Positions 1 to 5,022 of a stretch of DNA of 5,648 nt are shown here, piece by piece. The position numbers were made by a program, and so were the translations under genes. The notes beneath the pieces were generated by a model. The model made no database searches, had not been told where the DNA came from, and saw only the letters and a program-made list of their open reading frames with translations. How positions within the stretch are numbered: the stretch's first letter is position 1; the number at the start of each line of letters is the position of its first letter. The stretch is from Endomicrobium sp. (lineage in GTDB: Bacteria; Elusimicrobiota; Endomicrobiia; Endomicrobiales; Endomicrobiaceae): positions 1 to 5,648 of the forward strand of contig JAISKX010000226.1 in the NCBI GenBank assembly GCA_031260765.1. The letters are read 5' to 3'.

Positions 1-641
1 AATAATTCTTCCTCATTTTGTTTGAAAGATTTTATTTCCTGCACTATTCTTGCGCTTGCATCGGCAAGATAGACATCACTCAAATTATCGTTTAAAAAAT
101 TTCTTAAACGGCTCAATTGCTGCTGGTTTAGGGATATGCCCACTCTTTTGTGTTTTACCATACCTGTATTTGTTATGAGAATTACTAAAACTTCATTTTG
201 TGATATGGGCAATAATTCTATGTTTTTTATGGCATTGTATTTCATCTTAGGAGCCATAACAAAACCCGTATATTGAGAAAGCCCCGACAAAATCTTAGAT
301 GTTTTTGAAAGAACTGACTCTAATTCCCTGCTTTTTTGAGAGTATTCTTGTTTGATTCTCTCTTCTTCTTCTATAGCCATCTCTTGAATTTCAATTATAG
401 AATCCACATAAGCCCTATATCCCTTATCAGTTGGAATTCTGCCCGCTGAAGTGTGGGGATGGGTTAAAAAGCCTTCTTCTTCAAGTTCTGCCATAAGATT
501 TCTGACAGTTGCGGGGGAAAGTTGTATATTATAAGAGTCAATTACAACATCAGAGCCGACAGGCTTGGCAGTTTTAGCATATTGATTGATTACTGCGCTC
601 AATATCTTATTTTTCCTTTCCTTGATAACCGACACAGCCAC
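1..641 (-). CDS. hrcA: Heat-inducible transcription repressor HrcA (N-terminal ~213 residues; C-terminus off the left edge)
   Basis: HrcA is the repressor of class I heat-shock genes (hrcA-grpE-dnaK, groESL); it binds CIRCE operators and is kept active by GroEL. I translated the minus strand by hand from position 641 and found an open frame to the window edge. Residues 1 to about 80 are the winged-helix DNA-binding domain with the family hallmarks SPATVRN (42-48), the MAELEEEGFL stretch, HTSAGRIPT (63-71) and DKGYRAYVD. The rest is the start of the GAF-like dimerisation domain. The family is usually about 340 residues, so roughly a third is missing. The start is GTG at 641, with AAAAGGAG four bases upstream; a second in-frame GTG at 635 gives a spacing of ten and is possible. 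A CIRCE element and promoter lie upstream, which fits autoregulation. grpE or dnaK would be expected further left (inference). Confidence 0.96.
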   Translation of the reverse strand, partial: MAVSVIKERKNKILSAVINQYAKTAKPVGSDVVIDSYNIQLSPATVRNLMAELEEEGFLTHPHTSAGRIPTDKGYRAYVDSIIEIQEMAIEEEERIKQEYSQKSRELESVLSKTSKILSGLSQYTGFVMAPKMKYNAIKNIELLPISQNEVLVILITNTGMVKHKRVGISLNQQQLSRLRNFLNDNLSDVYLADASARIVQEIKSFKQNEEEL

Positions 642-674
642 TTGTCTCCTTTTGCACCTCTTTACTTTTCTTAG

Positions 675-741
675 TCATCATTGCGGGCTTGCCTCGCAAT
701 CTCACCAAGTCGGAGATTGCGGGTCAAGCCCGCAATGACGA
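675..741. repeat. Long near-perfect inverted repeat (dispersed palindromic repeat type) in the hrcA leader
   Basis: Arms 675-703 and 713-741 pair at 26 of 29 positions plus one G-U, around a 9-nt loop (704-712). The arm contains CATTGCGGGCTTG and ends CGCAATCTC. From memory, short palindromes built on CATTGC...GCAATCTC are scattered in many bacterial genomes, so this is probably one copy of a dispersed family. It is GC-richer than its surroundings. In hrcA mRNA it would form a strong hairpin ending about 25 nt before the Shine-Dalgarno. No T run follows it on either strand, so it does not look like an intrinsic terminator. Confidence 0.85.
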
Positions 742-756
742 TGATGTCCAATCTTA

Positions 757-803
757 TTAGCGCTCCACATCAATTAGCGCTTATTACGGCTTAGTTAGCG
801 CTC
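757..803 (-). promoter_or_regulatory. hrcA: Three extra CIRCE-type half-sites between the CIRCE element and hrcA
   Basis: On the plus strand TTAGCGCTC occurs at 757-765 and 795-803, and TTAGCGCTT at 774-782. Each closely matches the TTAGCACTC half-site at 812-820. Starts are spaced 17, 21 and 17 bases, giving a degenerate 38-bp higher-order repeat. The core AGCGCT is its own reverse complement, so direct repeats 17 bases apart show the same core-to-core distance (17) as the two halves of the real CIRCE. They may be additional HrcA contacts or decayed operator duplications. Binding is inference; the repetition is seen directly. Confidence 0.6.
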
Positions 804-811
804 CAAATCTG

Positions 812-838
812 TTAGCACTCAAATATAACGAGCGCTAT
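812..838 (-). promoter_or_regulatory. hrcA: CIRCE operator (HrcA binding site)
   Basis: TTAGCACTC (812-820), a 9-nt spacer (821-829) and GAGCGCTAT (830-838) match the consensus TTAGCACTC-N9-GAGTGCTAA: the left half exactly, the right half at 7 of 9. The two halves pair with each other at 7 of 9 positions. The element overlaps the last bases of the predicted -10 and covers the expected start point of hrcA transcription, the classical position for HrcA autorepression. Confidence 0.93.
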
Positions 839-864
839 TTTACTATTTTTAAATTATTTGTCAA
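837..864 (-). promoter_or_regulatory. hrcA: sigma70-type promoter of hrcA
   Basis: Reading leftwards on the minus strand: TTGACA (864 to 859, perfect -35), a 16-bp AT-rich spacer, then TAAAAT (842 to 837, five of six to TATAAT). Transcription would start near 830, inside CIRCE, leaving a leader of about 190 nt that carries the half-site array and the long hairpin. The 13-bp block around the -35 recurs at the M23 operon promoter. Confidence 0.8.
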
Positions 865-917
865 GTGATAATGAACGATTTTGATTAATTGCACTTCCGC
901 GAAGCATTTTGAGCGTA

Positions 918-989
918 TTTTGGCGTAATTTGTCCGTGCCGTGTAGCGGAGCTACATCAGCGGACAAATTATGTCAAAAGACGCCAAAA
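918..989. repeat. Large interrupted palindrome in a hairpin-rich gene-free stretch
   Basis: Outer arms TTTTGGCGT (918-926) and ACGCCAAAA (981-989) pair perfectly. Inner arms AATTTGTCCG (927-936) and CGGACAAATT (961-970) also pair perfectly, and a central hairpin TGTAGC-GGA-GCTACA lies at 942-956. A 10-nt insertion (971-980) sits between the right arms only and resembles the sequence after it (both contain CAAAAG). No ORF, transposase or terminator T-tract is associated. It looks like a dispersed palindromic repeat; a structured RNA is a less likely alternative. Confidence 0.75.
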
Positions 990-1055
990 GGCAAAGCGAC
1001 CATCCCGTCGCGCCTAACTATCCCGCCCAGCCGTGTGTTATCGCGGCTCCGCCGC
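990..1055. repeat. Two smaller GC-rich hairpins flanking the large palindrome
   Basis: GCGAC-CATCCC-GTCGC (996-1011) forms a 5-bp hairpin that can be extended by GGC/GCC (990-992 with 1012-1014) across a 3-nt bulge. GCGGC-TCC-GCCGC (1043-1055) forms a second one. A further weak hairpin, CTTC-CGC-GAAG, lies at 894-904. Together with the 918-989 palindrome these give a compact structured block clearly richer in G and C than the flanking genes. I see no coding potential in it. Confidence 0.5.
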
Positions 1056-1065
1056 ACCTTATTCC

Positions 1066-1094
1066 TTTACATTGGTCTTTGTTTTTGAGAAAAT
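1066..1094 (+). promoter_or_regulatory. Candidate promoter for tRNA-Thr and the argF-cutA-maf operon
   Basis: TTTACA (1066-1071, five of six to the -35 consensus), a 17-bp spacer, then GAAAAT (1089-1094, four of six to the -10). The predicted start, near 1101, falls just before the tRNA 5' end at 1103, as is common for tRNA promoters. The -10 match is modest, so this is tentative. Confidence 0.45.
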
Positions 1095-1102
1095 AGGGTT
1101 GT

Positions 1103-1175
1103 GCCGATGTAGCTCAGTTGGTAGAGCAGCTGCTTCGTAAGTAGCGGGTCGGAGGTTCAAGTCCTCTCATCGGCT
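1103..1175 (+). tRNA. tRNA-Thr (anticodon CGT, reads ACG)
   Basis: The full cloverleaf can be folded by eye. The acceptor stem GCCGATG/CATCGGC is perfect and the D arm is GCTC/GAGC with an 8-nt loop. The anticodon stem is GCTGC/GTAGC (one G-U) with loop TTCGTAA, placing CGT at positions 34-36. The variable loop is 5 nt, and the T arm GGAGG/CCTCT has loop TTCAAGT. CGU reads ACG, hence threonine. The discriminator is T and CCA is not encoded (TTG follows), so CCA must be added enzymatically. The tRNA is only 19 nt from the argF start codon, so the two are probably cotranscribed. Confidence 0.96.
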
Positions 1176-1194
1176 TGTATTTTAGGAGAAAACT

Positions 1195-2121
1195 ATGAAG
1201 AAAAAAGACCTTTTATCCATTTATGATTTATCCGCAAAAGAGATAGAGTTTTTGCTCAATCAGGCTTTTAAACTTAAAAAGAGCAAGAAATTGATTTCGC
1301 CTTTAAAAGGTAAAATTTTGGGGATGATTTTTGAAAAAAATTCTACAAGAACTATGGTATCTTTTGCCTCCGCTATGTTTCAATTGGGCGGTAATCCCAT
1401 CATTTTGAACTCTCAAAATATGCAAAGAGCAAGAGGGGAAACTATACACGATACCGCTTTGGTTTTATCTTCCTATTTGGATGGGATTATGATTAGGGCT
1501 TTTAGCCATCAAGATGTTTGCGAATTGGCTAAATATTCATCTATACCTGTTATAAATGGGCTTACAGACAGCGAACACCCTTGCCAAATTCTTGGGGATA
1601 TAATGACTGTGATGGAATTACTCCATATTAAGAGTGTGGCTGGGCTTAAAAAAGTTAAATTGGTTTTTTGCGGAGATGGCGGAAATAATATAGTTAATTC
1701 TTTGATTGCTCTTACGGCTATTTTAGGGCTTGATTTGACGATTGTTTCTCCAAAAGCTTATTTTCCAAAGGCAGATATATTGGACAAGGCGCTACAATAT
1801 AAAGGCGTAGGGGCTAAGATAAAGGCTACTGACGATATATTTGGTGCAAAGGGTGCGGATGTGATTTATACAGATGTTTGGACATCTATGGGGTTTGAAA
1901 AAGAGGAGCAGGAGAGAAAAAAAGCATTTGCTCCATATCAAGTTAATTCTACATTGTTGCAAAATGCTTCTTCAAGAGCCATTGTTTTGCATTGTTTGCC
2001 GGCAAAAAGAGGGGAAGAAATTACAGATGAGATTATGAGTCAATACGAGCGCTCTATATTTACCCAAGCCGAGAATAGGCTGCATATTCAAAAATCAATT
2101 CTGCTGTATCTATTAAAATGA
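1195..2121 (+). CDS. argF: Ornithine carbamoyltransferase (anabolic type)
   Basis: Catalyses carbamoyl phosphate + L-ornithine to L-citrulline + phosphate, the sixth step of arginine biosynthesis, in the cytoplasm. At 308 residues the length matches anabolic OTCases. The carbamoyl-phosphate domain has STRT (50-53), Arg101, and HPCQ (128-131). The ornithine domain has a GDGGNN turn (160-165), TDVWTSMG (226-233, with the Asp and the SMG loop that bind ornithine), HCLP (266-269, catalytic Cys267) and Arg295 near the C-terminus. No expected catalytic residue is missing. The ATG at 1195 has AGGAG (1184-1188) six bases upstream. No other arg gene is in the window, and the 19-nt gap to the tRNA leaves no room for an attenuator. 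The distinction from catabolic arcB rests on length and on the absence of arc genes nearby. Confidence 0.96.
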   Translation: MKKKDLLSIYDLSAKEIEFLLNQAFKLKKSKKLISPLKGKILGMIFEKNSTRTMVSFASAMFQLGGNPIILNSQNMQRARGETIHDTALVLSSYLDGIMIRAFSHQDVCELAKYSSIPVINGLTDSEHPCQILGDIMTVMELLHIKSVAGLKKVKLVFCGDGGNNIVNSLIALTAILGLDLTIVSPKAYFPKADILDKALQYKGVGAKIKATDDIFGAKGADVIYTDVWTSMGFEKEEQERKKAFAPYQVNSTLLQNASSRAIVLHCLPAKRGEEITDEIMSQYERSIFTQAENRLHIQKSILLYLLK

Positions 2122-2444
2122 AAAAGAAAGAAAAATATCTTATAGTTTTTACCACAGTTCCAAATAAAAAAACTGCAAATGCAATTATCAAAAAAATCCT
2201 ACCTACAAAATTAGTGTCCTGCATAAATGTCATAGGCAAAGTAGAATCGTTTTATTGGTGGAAAAATAAAATCTGTAATGCCAATGAATTATTACTTATA
2301 ATGAAAACTCCGCATCATAATTTTAAAAAGTTGGAAAAATGTATTAAAGAAATCCATCCTTATGAAGTTCCTGAAATAATCTCAATAAACATTGCTAATG
2401 GAAGTAAAGACTATCTTGATTGGATAAGAGAATATACCCTATGA
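2118..2444 (+). CDS. cutA: CutA1-family divalent-cation tolerance protein
   Basis: CutA1 proteins are small, very stable cytoplasmic trimers with a ferredoxin-like fold related to PII signalling proteins. They were linked to copper tolerance in E. coli, but their biochemical role is not settled. The 108 residues match the usual size. Family signatures visible: an N-terminal strand YLIVFTTVPN, SCINVIGKVESFYWW (the trimer core with the conserved tyrosine/tryptophan pair), a KT-containing strand (LLLIMKTPHHNF), and HPYEVPEI near the C-terminus. The ATG overlaps the argF stop codon (ATGA, 2118-2121) and has no clear Shine-Dalgarno, so translation is probably coupled to argF. It has no functional link to argF that I can see. 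Confidence 0.95.
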   Translation: MKKKEKYLIVFTTVPNKKTANAIIKKILPTKLVSCINVIGKVESFYWWKNKICNANELLLIMKTPHHNFKKLEKCIKEIHPYEVPEIISINIANGSKDYLDWIREYTL

Positions 2445-3007
2445 AAAAACAAATCATTTTGGCTTCAGCCTCTCCAAGAAGAATATCGCTACTGAAAGAA
2501 ATGGGCATAACTTTTAAAGTGATACCAAGTCAAATAAAAGAAAGCACACATTTTATAAAACCATCTTGTATTGTTAGAGATTTGGCATATCAAAAGGGAA
2601 TCAACATATCAAAAGTATATCCTAATTCAATAGTGCTATCTGCCGATACTATTGTGGTTTTAAACAAGAAAATTGTTGGGAAACCCAAAAATATGAAGGA
2701 ATCCAATCAAATAATAAGAGAATTAAACGGCAGTTTTCATAAAGTCTATACGGGGGTATTTATTATAGATAATGTTTCAAACAAGCAAATATGTTTTTAT
2801 GATTGCGCTAAGGTAAAAATGAAAAAACTTTCCGAGCAAGAACTCGGAAAGTTTTTTGGTAAAAATATGGACAAAGCCGGCGGATACGCCGTTCAGGATA
2901 CTAATGACAGTTTTGTTGATAAGGTATATGGCGATTATTACACAGTAGTCGGACTGCCTATCAAAAAACTTAAGAAAGAACTAAAACACTTCAATATCTG
3001 TTTCTAA
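2441..3007 (+). CDS. maf: Maf/HAM1-like nucleoside triphosphate pyrophosphatase
   Basis: Maf proteins hydrolyse non-canonical or pyrimidine nucleoside triphosphates (dTTP/UTP, or m7GTP in the YceF branch) to the monophosphate and pyrophosphate, acting as cytoplasmic house-cleaning enzymes. Seen here: the N-terminal SASPRR motif (9-14), SADT (67-70, with the catalytic-type aspartate), GKP (80-82), a LNGSFHKVYTGV segment, DKAGGYAVQD (144-153) and GDYYTVVGLP near the end. The YhdE branch is suggested by these but not certain. I chose ATG 2441, which forms an ATGA overlap with the cutA stop. It gives 188 residues and puts ILASASPRR at the very N-terminus as in the family; an in-frame ATG at 2420 would add seven residues inside cutA. 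The stop abuts the stop of the convergent gene with no spacer, and a terminator-like hairpin lies inside the gene. Confidence 0.94.
   Translation: MKKQIILASASPRRISLLKEMGITFKVIPSQIKESTHFIKPSCIVRDLAYQKGINISKVYPNSIVLSADTIVVLNKKIVGKPKNMKESNQIIRELNGSFHKVYTGVFIIDNVSNKQICFYDCAKVKMKKLSEQELGKFFGKNMDKAGGYAVQDTNDSFVDKVYGDYYTVVGLPIKKLKKELKHFNICF
2822..2857. terminator. Bidirectional intrinsic-terminator-like hairpin inside maf
   Basis: Arms 2822-2836 (AAAAAACTTTCCGAG) and 2843-2857 (CTCGGAAAGTTTTTT) are a perfect 15-bp inverted repeat around a 6-nt loop. On either strand the stem has a GC-containing core followed by six T, the form of a bidirectional intrinsic terminator. It lies within maf codons for KMKKLSEQELGKFFGK. 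The minus-strand operon ends at 3008 with no terminator of its own, and this hairpin is 151-186 nt past its stop, so it probably ends that transcript. On the plus strand, translating ribosomes would be expected to keep it from folding (inference). Confidence 0.7.
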
Positions 3008-3673
3008 CTATCTTATCAACTCTTCATTCACATTAACTTTTGAATTTCTCAATATATTAACATACCATTCATTTAAAACCCGGTTGACTTTATACTGAGC
3101 ATAAGCATTTGCTTCTAAATTAGGATTGAGTTGCCTGATTAAATTGAATTCAGAATTGGTGAATTTTACTGAGGCAATCAAAACATTTTTCATCTTTTGT
3201 ATAGCAATTTGTTTTCTTATAAGCTCTTCATAATCTTTGGGCAACATATTTATGTTGCTGAGAAAATTATAATAAATTCTCGGATTAAAAGCTCCATTTC
3301 CATTTTCTCTAAACATAGGAGAATTTACTATATTGCTTTGCAATTCAGCATCAGATACTAAGATTTTATAATTTTTGGCTTGTTGATAAAATATTTCATC
3401 TCGGACAAGCGATTCAATAGTTCTTGATTTAATCTGAGCGATTTGCTCTTGCGTTACAGCGCCGGTAGAAGCATTTTGAACTTGCGCTAATGTGTTGGAA
3501 TACAGCGTATTGTATAGATTTAGTGGAACTTTAGACTTGTTGATAGATACAACTGTATCTAAACTTGCCGCATTTCCAAACAAATAAGAACCAAATCCAA
3601 CGAAAATTCCAGCGAAAAACCCTATTATTGTGATAATGAAAATTACTCTCATGTGTCGTCTTAAAAAATCCAC
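3008..3673 (-). CDS. Membrane-anchored SurA/PpiD-like chaperone-domain protein lacking the parvulin domain
   Basis: SurA and PpiD help fold exported proteins in the periplasm. This 221-residue protein has a short basic N-terminus, one membrane segment (about 9-32), then a SurA N-terminal-type helical domain (about 40-172). Family features are the opening strand VVSINKSKVPLNLYN, TIESLVRDEIFYQQAKNY, KILVSDAELQSNI, a PMFRENG..FNPRIYYNFL segment and DYEELIRKQIAIQKM. The final part (about 194-221, WYVNILRNSKVNVNEEL) resembles the C-terminal helix and strand that close the SurA chaperone module. The roughly 90-residue peptidyl-prolyl isomerase domain expected in between is absent, with no sign of a frameshift. 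The start is GTG 3673 with GAGGAA (3686-3681) seven bases upstream, overlapping the last codons of the bactofilin gene 4 nt away. ATG at 3652 would shorten the basic cap and is less likely. Confidence 0.82.
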   Translation of the reverse strand: MDFLRRHMRVIFIITIIGFFAGIFVGFGSYLFGNAASLDTVVSINKSKVPLNLYNTLYSNTLAQVQNASTGAVTQEQIAQIKSRTIESLVRDEIFYQQAKNYKILVSDAELQSNIVNSPMFRENGNGAFNPRIYYNFLSNINMLPKDYEELIRKQIAIQKMKNVLIASVKFTNSEFNLIRQLNPNLEANAYAQYKVNRVLNEWYVNILRNSKVNVNEELIR

Positions 3674-3677
3674 TTTA

Positions 3678-4058
3678 TTATTCCTCGTTTATATTATTTA
3701 TATATTCTTCGTCTGTTTTTATCTTAGAAGACTTACCTTCAAAATATGCGCCTTCTACGATAGTCAATAAATCTGTAGTGATATCCCCTTCGACCCTTGA
3801 TTTTGGGAGCATCTCTATTGACTCTTTTGCAGAAATATTACCTTTTACATATCCGCCTATCATAATAACAATAGTATTGATATTACCTATAACTTGTCCC
3901 TCTGTCCCTATCATTACTCCTGCCGCTTCAATATTACCCACGAATTTACCATCAATTCGCACGACTTTTTCCGTTTTAACTTCTCCTTCGAATACTGCGC
4001 TATTGCCTATTACTGTTTCAACAGCATCAAGCAAATTTTTAGAACTCTTTTTCGACAT
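3678..4058 (-). CDS. Bactofilin (polymer-forming cytoskeletal protein)
   Basis: Bactofilins form membrane-associated filaments by head-to-tail stacking of a right-handed beta-helix and position cell-wall enzymes. The 126-residue product has a short polar N-tail, the family opener ETVIGNSAVFEGEV, then regular beta-helix rungs with recurring glycine-hydrophobic pairs: RIDGKFVGNI, MIGTEGQVIGNI, MIGGYVKGNI, SRVEGDI and VEGAYFEGK. It ends in an acidic tail (about 105-126). I place the start at ATG 4058, not at the in-frame TTG 4070, because that TTG and the next codons contain the GGAGG Shine-Dalgarno (4068-4064) five bases before the ATG. The gene overlaps the end of the M23 peptidase gene by 20 bases, so the two are translationally linked. 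Bactofilin/M23 neighbours are known cell-shape modules (CcmA with Csd peptidases in Helicobacter). Confidence 0.94.
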   Translation of the reverse strand: MSKKSSKNLLDAVETVIGNSAVFEGEVKTEKVVRIDGKFVGNIEAAGVMIGTEGQVIGNINTIVIMIGGYVKGNISAKESIEMLPKSRVEGDITTDLLTIVEGAYFEGKSSKIKTDEEYINNINEE

Positions 4059-5013
4059 TTTTTCCTCCAAAAGAATAATCCGATAAGAATGAAATCGGAT
4101 TTATTGATTTCCCTTTAAAATGAACTTCATAATGCACATGAGGACCGGTAGCTGAACCCGTATTGCCCATTTTTCCTATAATCTGCCCTCTCGCTATATA
4201 ATCTCCAACGAGAACTAATCTATTTGAAAGATGAGCATAAGCAGTCCTATAATTATAACCATGGTCAACTACTATTATATTTCCATATCCAGACTGCCAA
4301 CCTGAAAACACAACTTTTCCGTTTGCAGTAGCAACAACATTTGTATTTAAGGCATTTGCAATATCAAGTCCAGAATGAAAATCTCTCGTATTAAAAAATG
4401 GATTTTGCCTAAAACCAAAACGAGATGTTAACACTCCTTCAGCAGGCCATCCGCGAGGCGTTGCCATAAACAGCAATCTTTCTTGCTTTATATGCAAAAT
4501 AACTTCAGAATAACTCTTCTGCATATATTTATACTGCTCATTGAGCATATCCGACTGTTTTGCAAGAGCAATATAATTGATGTTATTTATTTTTCCAGAT
4601 AAAACTGCTAAAAAAGCATTGGCTTGCGCTTCGGTAGGTCCGCCTTCACCCAAAAACTGGTCTGTAAAATTGTCTTCTATTATTGATTTTTTTGTGCGCA
4701 GAGAAAGAAGAGAACGGATATTGTTGTCATTTATTTGGACTTTCTCAAACATATTCTTTGTTTTTTCCAATTGATTCGCAAAGAACAACATTCTAAACTG
4801 CATAACATGATTATCTGCTTTTGCCTTCAAATAATCAATATGGCGGCTTGCAAGATATCCTGCCCATAAAGTTACCGAGGTCCAAGAGACAACTATAATA
4901 CACAATAAAAATAACGAAATGCTTAAACGCATGGGCTTCAACTTCCCATGATGAATAAGCATAACAGTTACTTTCCTTTTTAATTCCTTTTTAATTTTTG
5001 TAAATATATCCAT
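4039..5013 (-). CDS. Membrane-anchored M23 (LytM-type) peptidoglycan endopeptidase
   Basis: M23 peptidases are zinc enzymes that cut peptide cross-links in peptidoglycan. The 324-residue product has a basic cytoplasmic tail, one membrane segment (about 28-53), and a helical, probably coiled-coil stalk (about 55-180). The C-terminal LytM domain spans about 190-312. All catalytic residues are visible: HSGLD (His213, Asp217), AHL (His261) and HVH (His292, His294). By family analogy His213, Asp217 and His294 bind zinc. The enzyme thus appears active, unlike degenerate EnvC/NlpD-type activators. ATG 5013 is the longest start and has no good Shine-Dalgarno. ATG 4962 (307 residues) has AGGAAAG eight bases upstream and would fit the promoter position better, but it would remove a basic stretch. 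The downstream bactofilin probably localises this enzyme (inference from known pairings). Confidence 0.93.
   Translation of the reverse strand: MDIFTKIKKELKRKVTVMLIHHGKLKPMRLSISLFLLCIIVVSWTSVTLWAGYLASRHIDYLKAKADNHVMQFRMLFFANQLEKTKNMFEKVQINDNNIRSLLSLRTKKSIIEDNFTDQFLGEGGPTEAQANAFLAVLSGKINNINYIALAKQSDMLNEQYKYMQKSYSEVILHIKQERLLFMATPRGWPAEGVLTSRFGFRQNPFFNTRDFHSGLDIANALNTNVVATANGKVVFSGWQSGYGNIIVVDHGYNYRTAYAHLSNRLVLVGDYIARGQIIGKMGNTGSATGPHVHYEVHFKGKSINPISFLSDYSFGGKNVEKEF
4064..4068 (-). promoter_or_regulatory. Shine-Dalgarno that fixes the bactofilin start
   Basis: GGAGG on the minus strand lies five bases before ATG 4058 and is made of codons for the GlyGly near the C-terminus of the M23 peptidase. 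Its presence argues against the upstream TTG at 4070 as the initiation codon. Confidence 0.85.
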
Positions 5014-5022
5014 TGCTCGCGT

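Noticed and set aside
675..741. Terminator for hrcA or the upstream region
   Set aside because: The stem is strong but has no T tract on either strand, and it lies inside the hrcA leader between promoter and start codon.
757..838. Possible CRISPR array because of short repeats
   Set aside because: The repeats are 8-9 bp with 8-12 bp gaps and match CIRCE halves; unit sizes are far too small and no cas genes are present.
1103..1194. T-box or arginine attenuator in front of argF
   Set aside because: The structured element is a complete tRNA, and only 19 nt remain before the start codon, too few for a riboswitch or leader peptide.
2420..2440. Upstream in-frame ATG for maf
   Set aside because: It would extend maf into cutA by seven residues not typical of the family. 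ATG 2441 forms the same ATGA overlap as the argF/cutA junction.
3111..3122. AAGCATTTGCTT-type short inverted repeat near the convergent junction as terminator
   Set aside because: The stem is only about five base pairs with a two-base loop and no T run, so it is not convincing.
4059..4070. In-frame TTG start (4070) for the bactofilin
   Set aside because: These codons form the Shine-Dalgarno for ATG 4058, so initiation there would be unusual.
3778..4118. Two plus-strand open frames (3778-4086 and 3894-4118)
   Set aside because: They lie antisense to the bactofilin gene, whose beta-helix pattern is clear. Their products show no recognisable fold or ribosome binding site.
4577..4774. Plus-strand open frame of 65 codons
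   Set aside because: Antisense shadow of the M23 peptidase stalk region; no family resemblance.
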